NCBI RefSeq assembly: GCF_006716785.1
Contig: NZ_VFPQ01000001.1
Location: 2,356,001 to 2,420,000 of the forward strand
DNA length: 64,000 nucleotides
Source of the DNA: Thermopolyspora flexuosa
GTDB lineage: Bacteria; Actinomycetota; Actinomycetes; Streptosporangiales; Streptosporangiaceae
Reading direction: 5' to 3'
Part shown: piece by piece, positions 23,501-31,260 of the stretch
How the letters are laid out: every line of letters starts with the position of its first letter
Numbering within the stretch: the first letter of the stretch is position 1
Notes under the pieces: model-generated
Seen by the model: the letters and a program-made list of their open reading frames with translations, nothing else
Databases searched by the model: none
Told to the model about the DNA's origin: nothing
Program-made: the position numbers and the translations under genes

Positions 23501-25593
23501 AATTCGAGGATCTGGTCGTCGCCGAACTCCTGGATCTTCACGAGGCGACGCCCCGGCATGTCGCTCAACTGCGACGCCAGGGCGGTCTCCACCTCGTGGT
23601 CCGGCAAGAAGTACTGGGTCCTGCTGGTCAGCACCACCTTCGCACGGCCCTTCGCGGCGCCGACCAGGCTGCTCAGGTGCTGGGCGGCTTTCGCGTAGGT
23701 TATGCGTAGGGCCAGCTCGTCGAAGCCGTCGAACAGGAGAAGCACCCGGCCTTCGGAGATGAGGTTCCGGAGCAGAGGGAACCTGATCTCCTCCTCTCCT
23801 GACTTGGCGAAGTGGGCGGCGAGGATCTCCTCGAAGGAGTGTGCCTTTTCCAGATGACGCAACTGGATGAACACCGGGATGACCGGAGGCCGCTCCTCTT
23901 CATGTATGCGCCTGGCCAGCTCGCGCAGGAGGAACGTCTTTCCGTGGCCGAAGTCGCCGAGCACGACGATGAACCGGCCGTCGTAGTCGGCGACCCACTC
24001 CTGGATCTGGGTCAGCAGATCCTTGCCGGGCGTCTCCGCGGCTCCGGGACGACGCGGCGAGATCAGGCGGAACCGCTGGGGGACGTACAGCTCGGACGGA
24101 TAGATGTCGCTCTTGGCCAGCTCCTCGGCCTGCCGTCGGGCGTACGGTCGTAGATCGTAGAGCCCTTGGAACTCGATCAGCGGCTGCAGGACGATGCCGC
24201 GGAGATTGGCCTGCACCTTCAACTCGTCCGGGGCCGGCTCGCCCTCGTAGACCAGAAAGGAACGTAGCCCTGGGTCACCGGCGCGGTAACGATCGTGCAC
24301 GTGGCGGGTGAAGCCGTCGATGACGTCCTGCGAAATCTCCCCCTCGTGCACCCCCACCGGATACTGGGAGACCGGCGGGCCCGGCTGCGTGATCCGAAGG
24401 TAGCGAATAGGCCGGTCGACACGGATCTCCACCTCGTCGACGCATTCCTGTCCGTATCGGATCTCGCATACGCGCCGTACCTTGGCGAGCAGGTCATCGG
24501 GACGTCGGTGCACTACCTCCCGGTCGTAGGCGATCTTCCGGAGAGGGTCCTCGTTGTGCTCCTCCCCGCCGCCGAACACGGCGTGCACGTTCTCGAGCGG
24601 CTTATTGATGTCGCGGATCCACTCGTCCGGGCGGCGTCCGACGCTTGTGTCGCCCTCCCAGCGGCGACGCTCCGGGTTGTACCGGCGCGCGTACACGCGG
24701 ACACCGCCGGCCGTCACCTGCACGAGCTGGTACTGGTTGGGCACGTCGTCCGGCCGGGCGTCCTGGCGGACTCCGGCGCTGCCCGCACACAGCACGGGTA
24801 CGCCGTCGGGGCTGAAGGAGCAGAGCTTTCCGGCGTGCGTATGGCCGTGGAGGATGAGATTGAGATGCGGTGCGACCAGTTCGGCCAGCCGGTCGTGATC
24901 GCGTAAGAAGGCGCTGTCGTTCCGGTCGAGGATTACCGGATTGTGGTGGAGCGCTCCGATGCGCAGCCAGCCGTCGGCGGCCCGGGCGCTTAGCCGGTCC
25001 GCGAACCAGTAGAGCTGTTCGTCGCCGCAGTAGCCGTAGTGGTCCTCCGGCCGATGGCTTTCGGCGATGGTCGAGTTGAGGCCGGCGACCACCGTCTTGA
25101 TCTCCGGCATCTCGAACAGCGTCCACGGCTGGTCCTTCGGGAAGCTCACGCCGCGCACGCCGGCATAGAACTCGGCGAACATGGCGGCGTAGTGCTCCAG
25201 CTTGGGCCAGTAGGGCGGGACCGGCTCAGTCTCGTCGGCCTCACAGTTGAGGAAGTAGGCCTCGCACTTTCGCCAGTTGATGTCGTGGTTGCCGGGCACC
25301 ATGACCACGCGGTTCCGGCCGAGGCCCAGCCCTGCCGCCAGCTCCGCCAGGAAGTCGCGCACCTGCTGGAACTCGGATCGCGAGCCGGTCTCGGCGAGGT
25401 CTCCGGACGTGACGATCAGGTCGGGTTCCAGGCCGTGCGTGCGGCGTAGGAGGGCGATGTCCTCGAGAAGGCGGCTGACCAGACGGGAAAGACGGCGGTC
25501 GCCCGCAGTCAGGCCTTCGTTCCCGAAACGGTGTTTCGCGCCGAACTGAGTGTCCGAAATGTGCAGGATAGTAATGGATGTCCTGCCGGACAC
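20593..25593 (-). CDS. Giant STAND protein: metallophosphoesterase - NACHT - pentapeptide - WD40
   Basis: 1666 residues. Domain order: calcineurin-like metallophosphoesterase 5-300 (SDTQ 13-16, GDLAETG 64-70, GNHD 101-104, HHNP 216-219, GHTHAG 250-255); unassigned region about 345-510; NACHT-type NTPase 540-870 (Walker A GDFGHGKT 546-553, Walker B LLLFDGFDEL 618-627, TSR 656-658, winged-helix FVHQSILEWL 854-863); pentapeptide repeats 951-1013 (ADLxxADL type); thirteen 42-residue WD40 repeats 1062-1607; 59-residue tail. This matches STAND immune proteins: repeats sense, NACHT oligomerises, and an N-terminal domain or partner acts. The GTG start follows GGGAGG by 5 bases. Composition is lower in GC than neighbours, suggesting acquisition. 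Confidence 0.9.
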   Translation of the reverse strand: MSGRTSITILHISDTQFGAKHRFGNEGLTAGDRRLSRLVSRLLEDIALLRRTHGLEPDLIVTSGDLAETGSRSEFQQVRDFLAELAAGLGLGRNRVVMVPGNHDINWRKCEAYFLNCEADETEPVPPYWPKLEHYAAMFAEFYAGVRGVSFPKDQPWTLFEMPEIKTVVAGLNSTIAESHRPEDHYGYCGDEQLYWFADRLSARAADGWLRIGALHHNPVILDRNDSAFLRDHDRLAELVAPHLNLILHGHTHAGKLCSFSPDGVPVLCAGSAGVRQDARPDDVPNQYQLVQVTAGGVRVYARRYNPERRRWEGDTSVGRRPDEWIRDINKPLENVHAVFGGGEEHNEDPLRKIAYDREVVHRRPDDLLAKVRRVCEIRYGQECVDEVEIRVDRPIRYLRITQPGPPVSQYPVGVHEGEISQDVIDGFTRHVHDRYRAGDPGLRSFLVYEGEPAPDELKVQANLRGIVLQPLIEFQGLYDLRPYARRQAEELAKSDIYPSELYVPQRFRLISPRRPGAAETPGKDLLTQIQEWVADYDGRFIVVLGDFGHGKTFLLRELARRIHEEERPPVIPVFIQLRHLEKAHSFEEILAAHFAKSGEEEIRFPLLRNLISEGRVLLLFDGFDELALRITYAKAAQHLSSLVGAAKGRAKVVLTSRTQYFLPDHEVETALASQLSDMPGRRLVKIQEFGDDQILEFLTRLYKGDDTRARATFELLGDVRDLLGLSRNPRMLSFIARLDENRLRRIRDREGEISAAVLYRELLEWWLGYEYERAQPDGAPPALTEKERWEAVTKLALLLWETGEETLGLAELGDVSAKALRNLADRQITPDQAAHMIGSGTLLVRVEYERFKFVHQSILEWLVANHVAERFRAGDNDPAQLKSAAVSDLMTDFLATLAGPQTVEHWARRTLWSDPGSTTETAKRNALFMLRRLGLPLQPGDSKGDVPRPLQLTGVNLRHADLAAADLRRAILRKADLRDARLDGADLSGADLREADLSGARLIGADLRGAVTRGSRWRCASLVGAETNAEFRQVDTFGAALPGHITPVLQTSPPAKVSYMTSAWHPKGTHLATGSADGTVHIWDATTGTPLHTLTGHTRNVWSVAWHPDGTRLATAGDDRTVRIWDATTGTPLHTLTGHTRNVWSVAWHPEGTRLATAGDDRTVRIWDAATGTPLHTLTGHTSWVRSVAWHPDGTRLATAGDDRTVRIWDAATGTPLHTLTGHSDIVRSVAWHPEGTRLATAGADGAVRIWDAATGTPLHTLTGHTSWVRSVAWHPDGTRLATAGTDGAVRIWDAATGTPLHTLTGHTRNVWSVAWHPEGTRLATAGTDGAVRIWDAATGTPLHTLTGHSDIVRSVAWHPDGTRLATAGDDCTARIWDAATGTPLHTLTGHTRNVWSVAWHPDSTRLATAGADGAVRIWDAATGTPLHTLTGHTSRVRSVAWHPDGTRLATAGTDGAVRIWDAATGTPLHTLTGHTRNVWSVAWHPDGTRLATAGTDGAVRIWDAATGTPLHTLTGHSDIVRSVAWHPDGTRLATAGDDRTARILDATTGTPLHTLTGHTSWVHSVAWHPNGTHLATASADGAIGIWDTRDYTCLGRILPLPQGAAVFSADGLTYKFEGDPAGRFWWAINLCVFAPGELDPYIPELRRVPFDTPLSEMSRARQED
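20773..22410 (-). repeat. 13 tandem 126-bp WD40-coding repeats
   Basis: Exact 126-bp periodicity (for example the TGGCCGGTGA block at 20915 and 21041). The middle units are nearly identical at DNA level, including synonymous positions; only the first and last are diverged. Differences cluster in two short windows of the 42-residue unit. The loop before the next repeat reads TRNVW, TSWVR, SDIVR, TSRVR or TSWVH. The segment before RIW reads DDRT, ADGA, TDGA or DDCT. Combinations are shuffled between units, as expected from recombination or gene conversion. Confidence 0.93.
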
Positions 25594-26119
25594 CGACCCT
25601 CCCTGTTCCCGATCCGAGTGACGTCGCAGGTATTCACATAATCAACAGAAGGTGAAAGCAAGGGAATCCTATGCCTTGGAACGGCTCAAGGGTGGTTCCT
25701 CGGTGAATGGCTGGTCGTTTTTGTTATGTCGCAAATGTGATTGCGGCCCCTGCCTGCGGGCCGGCCCGATGATTTAAGTGGGAGATGGGTGTCCGCGGCG
25801 TCTGGCGGCTTTCGGCCACGGTCCGTGGGGAGAACGGAATGCTGTCCGGCAGCCATGTGCGGGCCGATCCAGCGCCACAACGCTTCTGCGGACTCTCCCG
25901 CCACGGTTCCGGCCAACCCGCACGCCCGCCGCCGGGCTCATCCGCGCCAGGGCCGGTCCGAGGCCCGATCCACCGTCACCGATTCGAACGCCGAGCCTCA
26001 CAACGCCACCCACCCCGAACAAGATGGCCCCACCGGACCTTCCGGCAGGGCCATCACGCGTACAACCTGCGCGGCGACGCCGCGCGCATCGATCCCGGCA
26101 GGATCTCGCTCTCCGCCGC
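25594..26119. other. 526-bp region upstream of the STAND gene
   Basis: The first 170 bases are conspicuously A/T-rich for this genome (around 25625-25760). They presumably contain the leftward STAND promoter, but no unambiguous -35/-10 pair could be fixed. The rest, up to the end of pgl at 26120, has only Pro/Arg-rich open frames without family features. Confidence 0.45.
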
Positions 26120-26893
26120 TCAGGGCGAGGCCGGGCGGACCAGGCCCGGCGGGATCTTGCTCGCCGCGGCGCGGTCGAGCAGGAACAACGTCTCCTGGCG
26201 CCCGCGCGCCCCGGCCGCGGGGACCTGGATGGGCCCGGCGTCGGAGAGGGCTAGCCGTACGGCGGTGGCCTTCTCGGCGCCCGCCGCGACGATCCACACC
26301 TGGCGGGCCGCCCGGATGGTGGGCAGGGTGAGCGAGATGCGGGTCGGGGGCGGCTTGGGGGAGCCGTGGACGGCCACCACGGGGCGCTCGTCGTAGAGGG
26401 CCGGCATGCCGGGGAACAGCGAGGCCACGTGGGTGTCCGGGCCCAGGCCGAGCAGGAGGAGGTCGAACGACGGGACCGGGCCGTGGTCCTCGGGGCGGGC
26501 GGCCTTGCGCAGCGCCTCGGCGTACGCCTCGGCGGCCTCCTCGGGGGAGAGGCCGGAGTCGGCGGCCGGCATCGGATGCACCCGCTCGGGGTCGACGTCG
26601 ACGTGGTCGAGCAGGGCGCGGCGGGCGCCGGTCTCGTTGCGCTCCCGGTCGCCGGTGGGCAGGTAGCGCTCGTCGCCCCACCAGATGTCCAGGTTCCGCC
26701 AGTCGACGGCGACGTGCGCGGGGTTGGCGGCCACGGCCGCGAGGGTGGCGATGCCGATGGTGCCGCCGGTGAGCACGATCGAGGCCGAGCCCTTCGCCGC
26801 CTGGGCGTCGACCAGGCGGGTGATGAGCCGGGCCGCGACCGCCTGGGCGAGCACCTCGGCGTCGCGGTGCACGACGACGGTGGGGGTGCTCAC
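26120..26893 (-). CDS. pgl: 6-phosphogluconolactonase
   Basis: 257-residue enzyme of the oxidative pentose phosphate pathway hydrolysing 6-phosphoglucono-1,5-lactone. Family motifs: VLTGGTIGIATLA near residue 40, DIWWGDERYLP (about 70-80), NETGARRALLDHV, FDLLLLGLGPDTHVASLFPG (about 145-165), RISLTLPTIRAARQVWIVAAGAEKA. The GTG start overlaps the opcA stop by 4 bases (GTGA), so it is the last gene of the tkt-tal-pgi-zwf-opcA-pgl operon. A C-terminal tail of about 30 residues is variable. Confidence 0.95.
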   Translation of the reverse strand: MSTPTVVVHRDAEVLAQAVAARLITRLVDAQAAKGSASIVLTGGTIGIATLAAVAANPAHVAVDWRNLDIWWGDERYLPTGDRERNETGARRALLDHVDVDPERVHPMPAADSGLSPEEAAEAYAEALRKAARPEDHGPVPSFDLLLLGLGPDTHVASLFPGMPALYDERPVVAVHGSPKPPPTRISLTLPTIRAARQVWIVAAGAEKATAVRLALSDAGPIQVPAAGARGRQETLFLLDRAAASKIPPGLVRPASP

Positions 26894-27798
26894 ACCGCCT
26901 CCCGGGCGAGCCACCGGATCGCCGACGCGTACACGTCGTCGGGGTCGAGCCGGCGCAGCTCCTCGGCGAGCAGCTCGGACGCGGGACGGCGGGCGAGCGC
27001 GACCTGCCGCGGCGCCTGGCCGGGGCGGACCAGCGTGGCCTGCCGGGCGTCCTGCCGGGTCACCACGATCTCGCCCGCGGCCGCGGTCAGCCGCACCTCG
27101 GTCAGGCCCGGGCCGGAGCCGTACCCGACCCGGATCGGCGCGCCGAGCCGCTCCGACAGCCACGCGGCGAGCAGGCAGACGCTCGGGTTGCGCTCGGCGC
27201 CCACCACCAGGCCCTCGGTGACCTCGCCGACCGGCTGGTCGAACGCGGCGGCGAGCAGGCTGCGCCACGGCGTCAGCCGGGTCCACGCCATGTCGGTGTC
27301 GCCCGGCACGTACCCGTCGGCCCGGGACCGGATCGCCCGCACCGGGTCTGGGCTCGCCTTGGCGTCGGTGATGCGCCGCTGCGCCAGCAGGCCGATCGGG
27401 TCCTTCGCCGGGACCTGCGGGCACTCGCCCGGCCACCACGCCACCACCGGGGTGTCCGGCAGCAGCAGCGGGCTCACCACCGAGTCGGCGTGCTCGGTGA
27501 GCTCGCCGTACAGGCGCAGCAGCACGACCTCGCCCGGCGTCGACTCGCCCATGCGGATCTCCGCGTCGAGGCGGGTGCCCTCGTCGTCGTCCCGGGGGAT
27601 CACCACGAGGATGCGCGACGGGTGCTCCCGCGCCGCCTCGGTCGCGGCCCGCACCGCGTCGTACTGCCGGGCCTCGTCCGCCACCACGATCAGCGTCAGC
27701 ACCATGCCGATCGCCGGGGCGCCCATCTGGTGACGCAGCTTCGTCAGATGCGCGTCGATCTTGGACGCCGTGGTCGAGGTGAGCATGAAGCTCGTCAC
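26890..27798 (-). CDS. opcA: OpcA, glucose-6-phosphate dehydrogenase assembly protein
   Basis: 302 residues. OpcA is needed for full activity or oligomerisation of glucose-6-phosphate dehydrogenase in cyanobacteria and actinobacteria. Typical features: SKIDAHLTKLRHQMGAPAIGMVLTLIVV near the N-terminus, SRILVVIP, PVVAWWPGECP about residue 120, and the DxAWTRLTPWRSLLAAAFD motif near residue 170. GTG at 27798 has GGGGAGG 4 bases upstream; an in-frame ATG at 27786 is the alternative. It sits directly between zwf and pgl as in Streptomyces. Confidence 0.95.
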   Translation of the reverse strand: MTSFMLTSTTASKIDAHLTKLRHQMGAPAIGMVLTLIVVADEARQYDAVRAATEAAREHPSRILVVIPRDDDEGTRLDAEIRMGESTPGEVVLLRLYGELTEHADSVVSPLLLPDTPVVAWWPGECPQVPAKDPIGLLAQRRITDAKASPDPVRAIRSRADGYVPGDTDMAWTRLTPWRSLLAAAFDQPVGEVTEGLVVGAERNPSVCLLAAWLSERLGAPIRVGYGSGPGLTEVRLTAAAGEIVVTRQDARQATLVRPGQAPRQVALARRPASELLAEELRRLDPDDVYASAIRWLAREAV

Positions 27799-27832
27799 AC
27801 CGCCTCCCCTTCCGCCGTCGCCGTGCGCGCGG

Positions 27833-29548
27833 TCACAGCCGCCTCCAGGACCTGCCGTCGCGCGCCATCAGCTCGTCGGCCGACTTCGGGCCCCAGGTGC
27901 CGGCCGGGTAGTCCTCCGGCGGGCCCTGCTTGGCCCAGAACTCCTCGATCGGGTCGAGGATCTGCCAGGACAGCTCGACCTCGGTCTGGTGCGGGAACAG
28001 CGGCGGGTCGCCGATGAGCACGTCGAGCAGCAGCCGCTCGTACGCCTCGGGCGAGGACTCGATGAACGACTCGCCGTAGGCGAAGTCCATCGTGACGTCG
28101 CGGACCTCCATCGCCGTGCCCGGCACCTTCGACCCGAAGCGCACCGTCACGCCCTCGTCCGGCTGCACCCGGATCACCAGCGCGTTCTGGCCGAGGATCT
28201 CGGTGTCGGTGCTGCTGAACGGCAGGTGCGGGGCGCGCTGGAAGATCAGCGCCACCTCGGTGACCCGGCGGCCGAGGCGCTTGCCGGTGCGCAGGTAGAA
28301 CGGCACCCCGGCCCAGCGGCGGTTGGCGATCTCCAGCTTGATCGCCGCGTACGTCTCGGTGGTGGAGTCCGGCGGGATGCCGTCCTCCTCCAGGTAGCCC
28401 TTGACCGGCACGCCGCCCTGCCAGCCGGCGGTGTACCGGCCGCGGGCCGTGCCGAGCGCCAGGTCGTGCGGCAGCCGTACCGCGCGCAGCACCTTCTCCT
28501 TCTCCCGGCGGATCGCGTCGGCGTCGAAGAACACCGGGTCCTCCATCGCGGTGAGCGCGAGGAGCTGGAGCAGGTGGTTCTGGATCACGTCGCGCGCGGC
28601 GCCGATGCCGTCGTAGTAGCCCGCCCGGCCGCCGATGCCGATGTCCTCGGCCATCGTGATCTGCACGTGGTCGATGTACTCGCGGTTCCACACCGGCTCG
28701 AACAGGTTGTTGGCGAACCGCAGCGCCATGATGTTCTGGACGGTCTCCTTGCCCAGGTAGTGGTCGATGCGGAACACCGAGGACGGCGGGAACACCGCGT
28801 CGATGATCGCGTTCAGCTCGCGCGCCGACTGCAGGTCGTGGCCGAACGGCTTCTCGATGACCACGCGCCGCCACGACCCGCCGGAGGAACGTGCCAGGCC
28901 GGTGCGCTGCAGCTGGCGGATCACGACGGGGAAGGACTTCGGCGGGATCGACAGGTAGAAGGCGTAGTTGCCGCCGGTGCCCCGGGTCGCGTCGATCTCG
29001 CGCAGCGCGGCGGCGAGGTTGTCGAACGCCGCGTCGTCGCCGAACTCGCCCTTCACGAAGTGGATGCCCTGGCGGAGCTGGTGCCAGACCTCCTCGCGGA
29101 ACGGCGTGCGGGCGTGCTCCTTCACCGCGTCGTGCGCGATCTTGGCGAAGTCCTCGTGCGTCCAGTCGCGGCGGGCGAACCCGACCAGGGAGAACCCGGG
29201 CGGCAGCAGCCCGCGGTTGCCCAGGTCGTAGATCGCCGGCAGCAGCTTGCGCCGCGCCAGGTCGCCGGTGACGCCGAACAGCACGAGCACGCACGGTCCG
29301 GCCACCCGGGGCAGGCGCTTGTCCCGCGGGTCGCGCAGCGGGTTGGCGGCGGCCACCGCCGGGCTCGTCGACACCTCGGCGACCGCCGCGGCGGCGGTCC
29401 ACGCCTCGTCGGCGGGCGCCCGGCCCTCCAGTACGGCGGGCCCGGAGGCGGCCGGCGCGGCGGCCTGCGCCGCGTCCGGCCGCTCCTGCCGCTCGGTGTC
29501 CCCGCCGGCGCGCCCGGCGGCGTCCTCGTGCGGCGAACGATCGATCAT
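27833..29548 (-). CDS. zwf: Glucose-6-phosphate 1-dehydrogenase
   Basis: 571 residues, catalysing the first, NADP-dependent step of the oxidative pentose phosphate pathway. Dinucleotide motif VLFGVTGDLARRKLLPA (about residue 91), substrate motif RIDHYLGKE with its catalytic His, EKPFGHDL before it, and the C-terminal domain PPLFPHQTEVELSWQILDP. The protein begins with about 68 extra Ala/Pro/Glu-rich residues before the usual start (NPLRDPRDKR). The early ATG is still chosen because AGGAG precedes it at proper distance and it overlaps the pgi stop by one base (TGATG), implying coupled translation. Confidence 0.96.
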   Translation of the reverse strand: MIDRSPHEDAAGRAGGDTERQERPDAAQAAAPAASGPAVLEGRAPADEAWTAAAAVAEVSTSPAVAAANPLRDPRDKRLPRVAGPCVLVLFGVTGDLARRKLLPAIYDLGNRGLLPPGFSLVGFARRDWTHEDFAKIAHDAVKEHARTPFREEVWHQLRQGIHFVKGEFGDDAAFDNLAAALREIDATRGTGGNYAFYLSIPPKSFPVVIRQLQRTGLARSSGGSWRRVVIEKPFGHDLQSARELNAIIDAVFPPSSVFRIDHYLGKETVQNIMALRFANNLFEPVWNREYIDHVQITMAEDIGIGGRAGYYDGIGAARDVIQNHLLQLLALTAMEDPVFFDADAIRREKEKVLRAVRLPHDLALGTARGRYTAGWQGGVPVKGYLEEDGIPPDSTTETYAAIKLEIANRRWAGVPFYLRTGKRLGRRVTEVALIFQRAPHLPFSSTDTEILGQNALVIRVQPDEGVTVRFGSKVPGTAMEVRDVTMDFAYGESFIESSPEAYERLLLDVLIGDPPLFPHQTEVELSWQILDPIEEFWAKQGPPEDYPAGTWGPKSADELMARDGRSWRRL

Positions 29549-31179
29549 CACAGCTCCTGTGCGACGGCGAGCAGGTGGGAGACCCCCGCCGCCCGGTCGG
29601 TCAGGTGGAGACGTACGGCGGGCCGCCCGCGGCCGACCAGCGCCCGAAGGTCGCCGAGCGCCTGGGCGAGCTGCAGCCGCCCCAGCGTGTACGGCTTGCC
29701 GGGCACCGCGACGTCCTCCGTGACCGCCCCGGTGACCTGCAGGAACACCCCGTTCTGCGGCCCGCCCTTGTGGTACTGCCCGGTGGAGTGGAGGAACCGC
29801 GGCCCCCAGCCGAAGGTGACCGGCCGCCGGGTGCGCGCCGCGAGCAGCCCGCGCAGCGTGGCCGGGTCGTGCGCCCGCCACGCCTCGGCCGTCTGCCCGA
29901 GGGACGCGTCCTTGCCGGTGGGCGTGTCGAGCGCCGCCCACCGGTCGAGGTAGGCCATCACCGCCAGGTAGCCGTCGTCCGGGACGGCCCGGAGCAGGCC
30001 GGTGAGCACGTCGGCGAGGTTCTTCGCCCCGTCCGGCACCTCGCCGTACACCTCGACCGGGCCGTCGACGAGCGCCGGCGAGCCGGTCGGCAGCGGGTCC
30101 TCGCCCGCCTCGGCGAGCAGGCGCGAGGTGTTCTCCTTCGACTCGGCCACGTTCGGCTGGTCGAAGGGGTTGATGCCGAGCAGCCGCCCGGCGATCGCGG
30201 TGGCGTACTCCCACACCAGGAACTGGGCGCCGAGCGGTCCCTCCACGCGGAACGCGCCCTCCGGGCCGATGTTCACCACGAGCTCGTCGTCTGCCCCGGT
30301 CGGGTCGGCGCCGACCACCGGCAGGATGCCGGTGCCCTGCTTGCCGGTGGACTCGGCGATGAGCTGCTCGATCCAGTCGGGCAGCCCGGTGATGTCGGAG
30401 AGCGTGTCCTGCAGCAGCAGCTTGTTCCGCCCCGCGAGCGCCTGCGCGCCGAGCGCGGCACCGAGCAGCAGGCCCGGGTTCCCCTCGTTCGCCGCGAGCG
30501 ACGGCAGCACCTCGGCGGCCTCGTCGAGCAGGCGGGCCACGTCCGCGCCGGCGAGCGCGCTCGGCACCAGGCCGAAGGCGCTGAGCGCGCTGTACCGGCC
30601 GCCGACGTTCGGGTCGGCGAGCACGGTACGGTAGCCCGCCTCCTTGGCGACCGCCTCCAGCGGCGAGCCCGGGTCGGTGACCACGATGATGCGCTCGGCC
30701 GGGTCGATGCCCGCGTCCCGGAACGCCTGCTCGTAGACGCGGCGGTGGCTGTCGGTCTCGATCGTCCCGCCGCTCTTGCTCGCCACCACCACGACCGTGC
30801 GGTCGAGCCGGTCGGAGACCGCCCGGCGCACCTGGTCGGGGTCGGTGGTGTCGAGCACGGTGAGCGGGACGTCGGCGGTCGCGCAGATCACCTCGGGGGC
30901 GAGCGAGGAGCCGCCCATCCCGGCGAGCACGACGTGGTCGAGGCCGCGCTCGCGGATCTCGGCGGCGAGCTCGCCGAGCCGCGGCAGCAGCTCCCGGCTG
31001 CTCTTCGGCAGGTTCAGCCACCCCAGGCGGATCGCCGCCTCGGGCTCGGCGTCCGGGCCCCACAGCGTGGGGTCACCGGCCGCCAGAGCCGCCGGGACCC
31101 CCTCGGCGGCCAGCTTCGCCGCCGTCTCCCCGGCGAGCGCGGCGGCCGCGTCGTCGCCGAACGTTACCGACGTGTTCAT
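29548..31179 (-). CDS. pgi: Glucose-6-phosphate isomerase
   Basis: 543 residues interconverting glucose 6-phosphate and fructose 6-phosphate. SIS-fold features: VVLAGMGGSSLAPEV (about 83), VVVASKSGGTIETDS with the phosphate-binding Ser/Thr cluster (about 131), catalytic region LGAQFLVWEYATAIAGRLLGINPFDQPNVAESK, and STGQYHKGGP near residue 470. It is the divergent actinobacterial form found next to tal and zwf rather than the E. coli type. Joined to zwf by a one-base overlap; 81 bp follow tal. Confidence 0.93.
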   Translation of the reverse strand: MNTSVTFGDDAAAALAGETAAKLAAEGVPAALAAGDPTLWGPDAEPEAAIRLGWLNLPKSSRELLPRLGELAAEIRERGLDHVVLAGMGGSSLAPEVICATADVPLTVLDTTDPDQVRRAVSDRLDRTVVVVASKSGGTIETDSHRRVYEQAFRDAGIDPAERIIVVTDPGSPLEAVAKEAGYRTVLADPNVGGRYSALSAFGLVPSALAGADVARLLDEAAEVLPSLAANEGNPGLLLGAALGAQALAGRNKLLLQDTLSDITGLPDWIEQLIAESTGKQGTGILPVVGADPTGADDELVVNIGPEGAFRVEGPLGAQFLVWEYATAIAGRLLGINPFDQPNVAESKENTSRLLAEAGEDPLPTGSPALVDGPVEVYGEVPDGAKNLADVLTGLLRAVPDDGYLAVMAYLDRWAALDTPTGKDASLGQTAEAWRAHDPATLRGLLAARTRRPVTFGWGPRFLHSTGQYHKGGPQNGVFLQVTGAVTEDVAVPGKPYTLGRLQLAQALGDLRALVGRGRPAVRLHLTDRAAGVSHLLAVAQEL

Positions 31180-31260
31180 GAATCCCCTCTATGCGCGGTT
31201 TGTCGCAGTGTCTGCGATGGGTGACGCGGGCGCCCCCGGCCCGCGGTGGGCCGCCGCCGG

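Noticed and set aside
25774-26396. Overlapping open frames between the STAND gene and pgl
   Set aside because: Three frames are open at once, products are Pro/Arg-rich, no ribosome site or conserved pattern.
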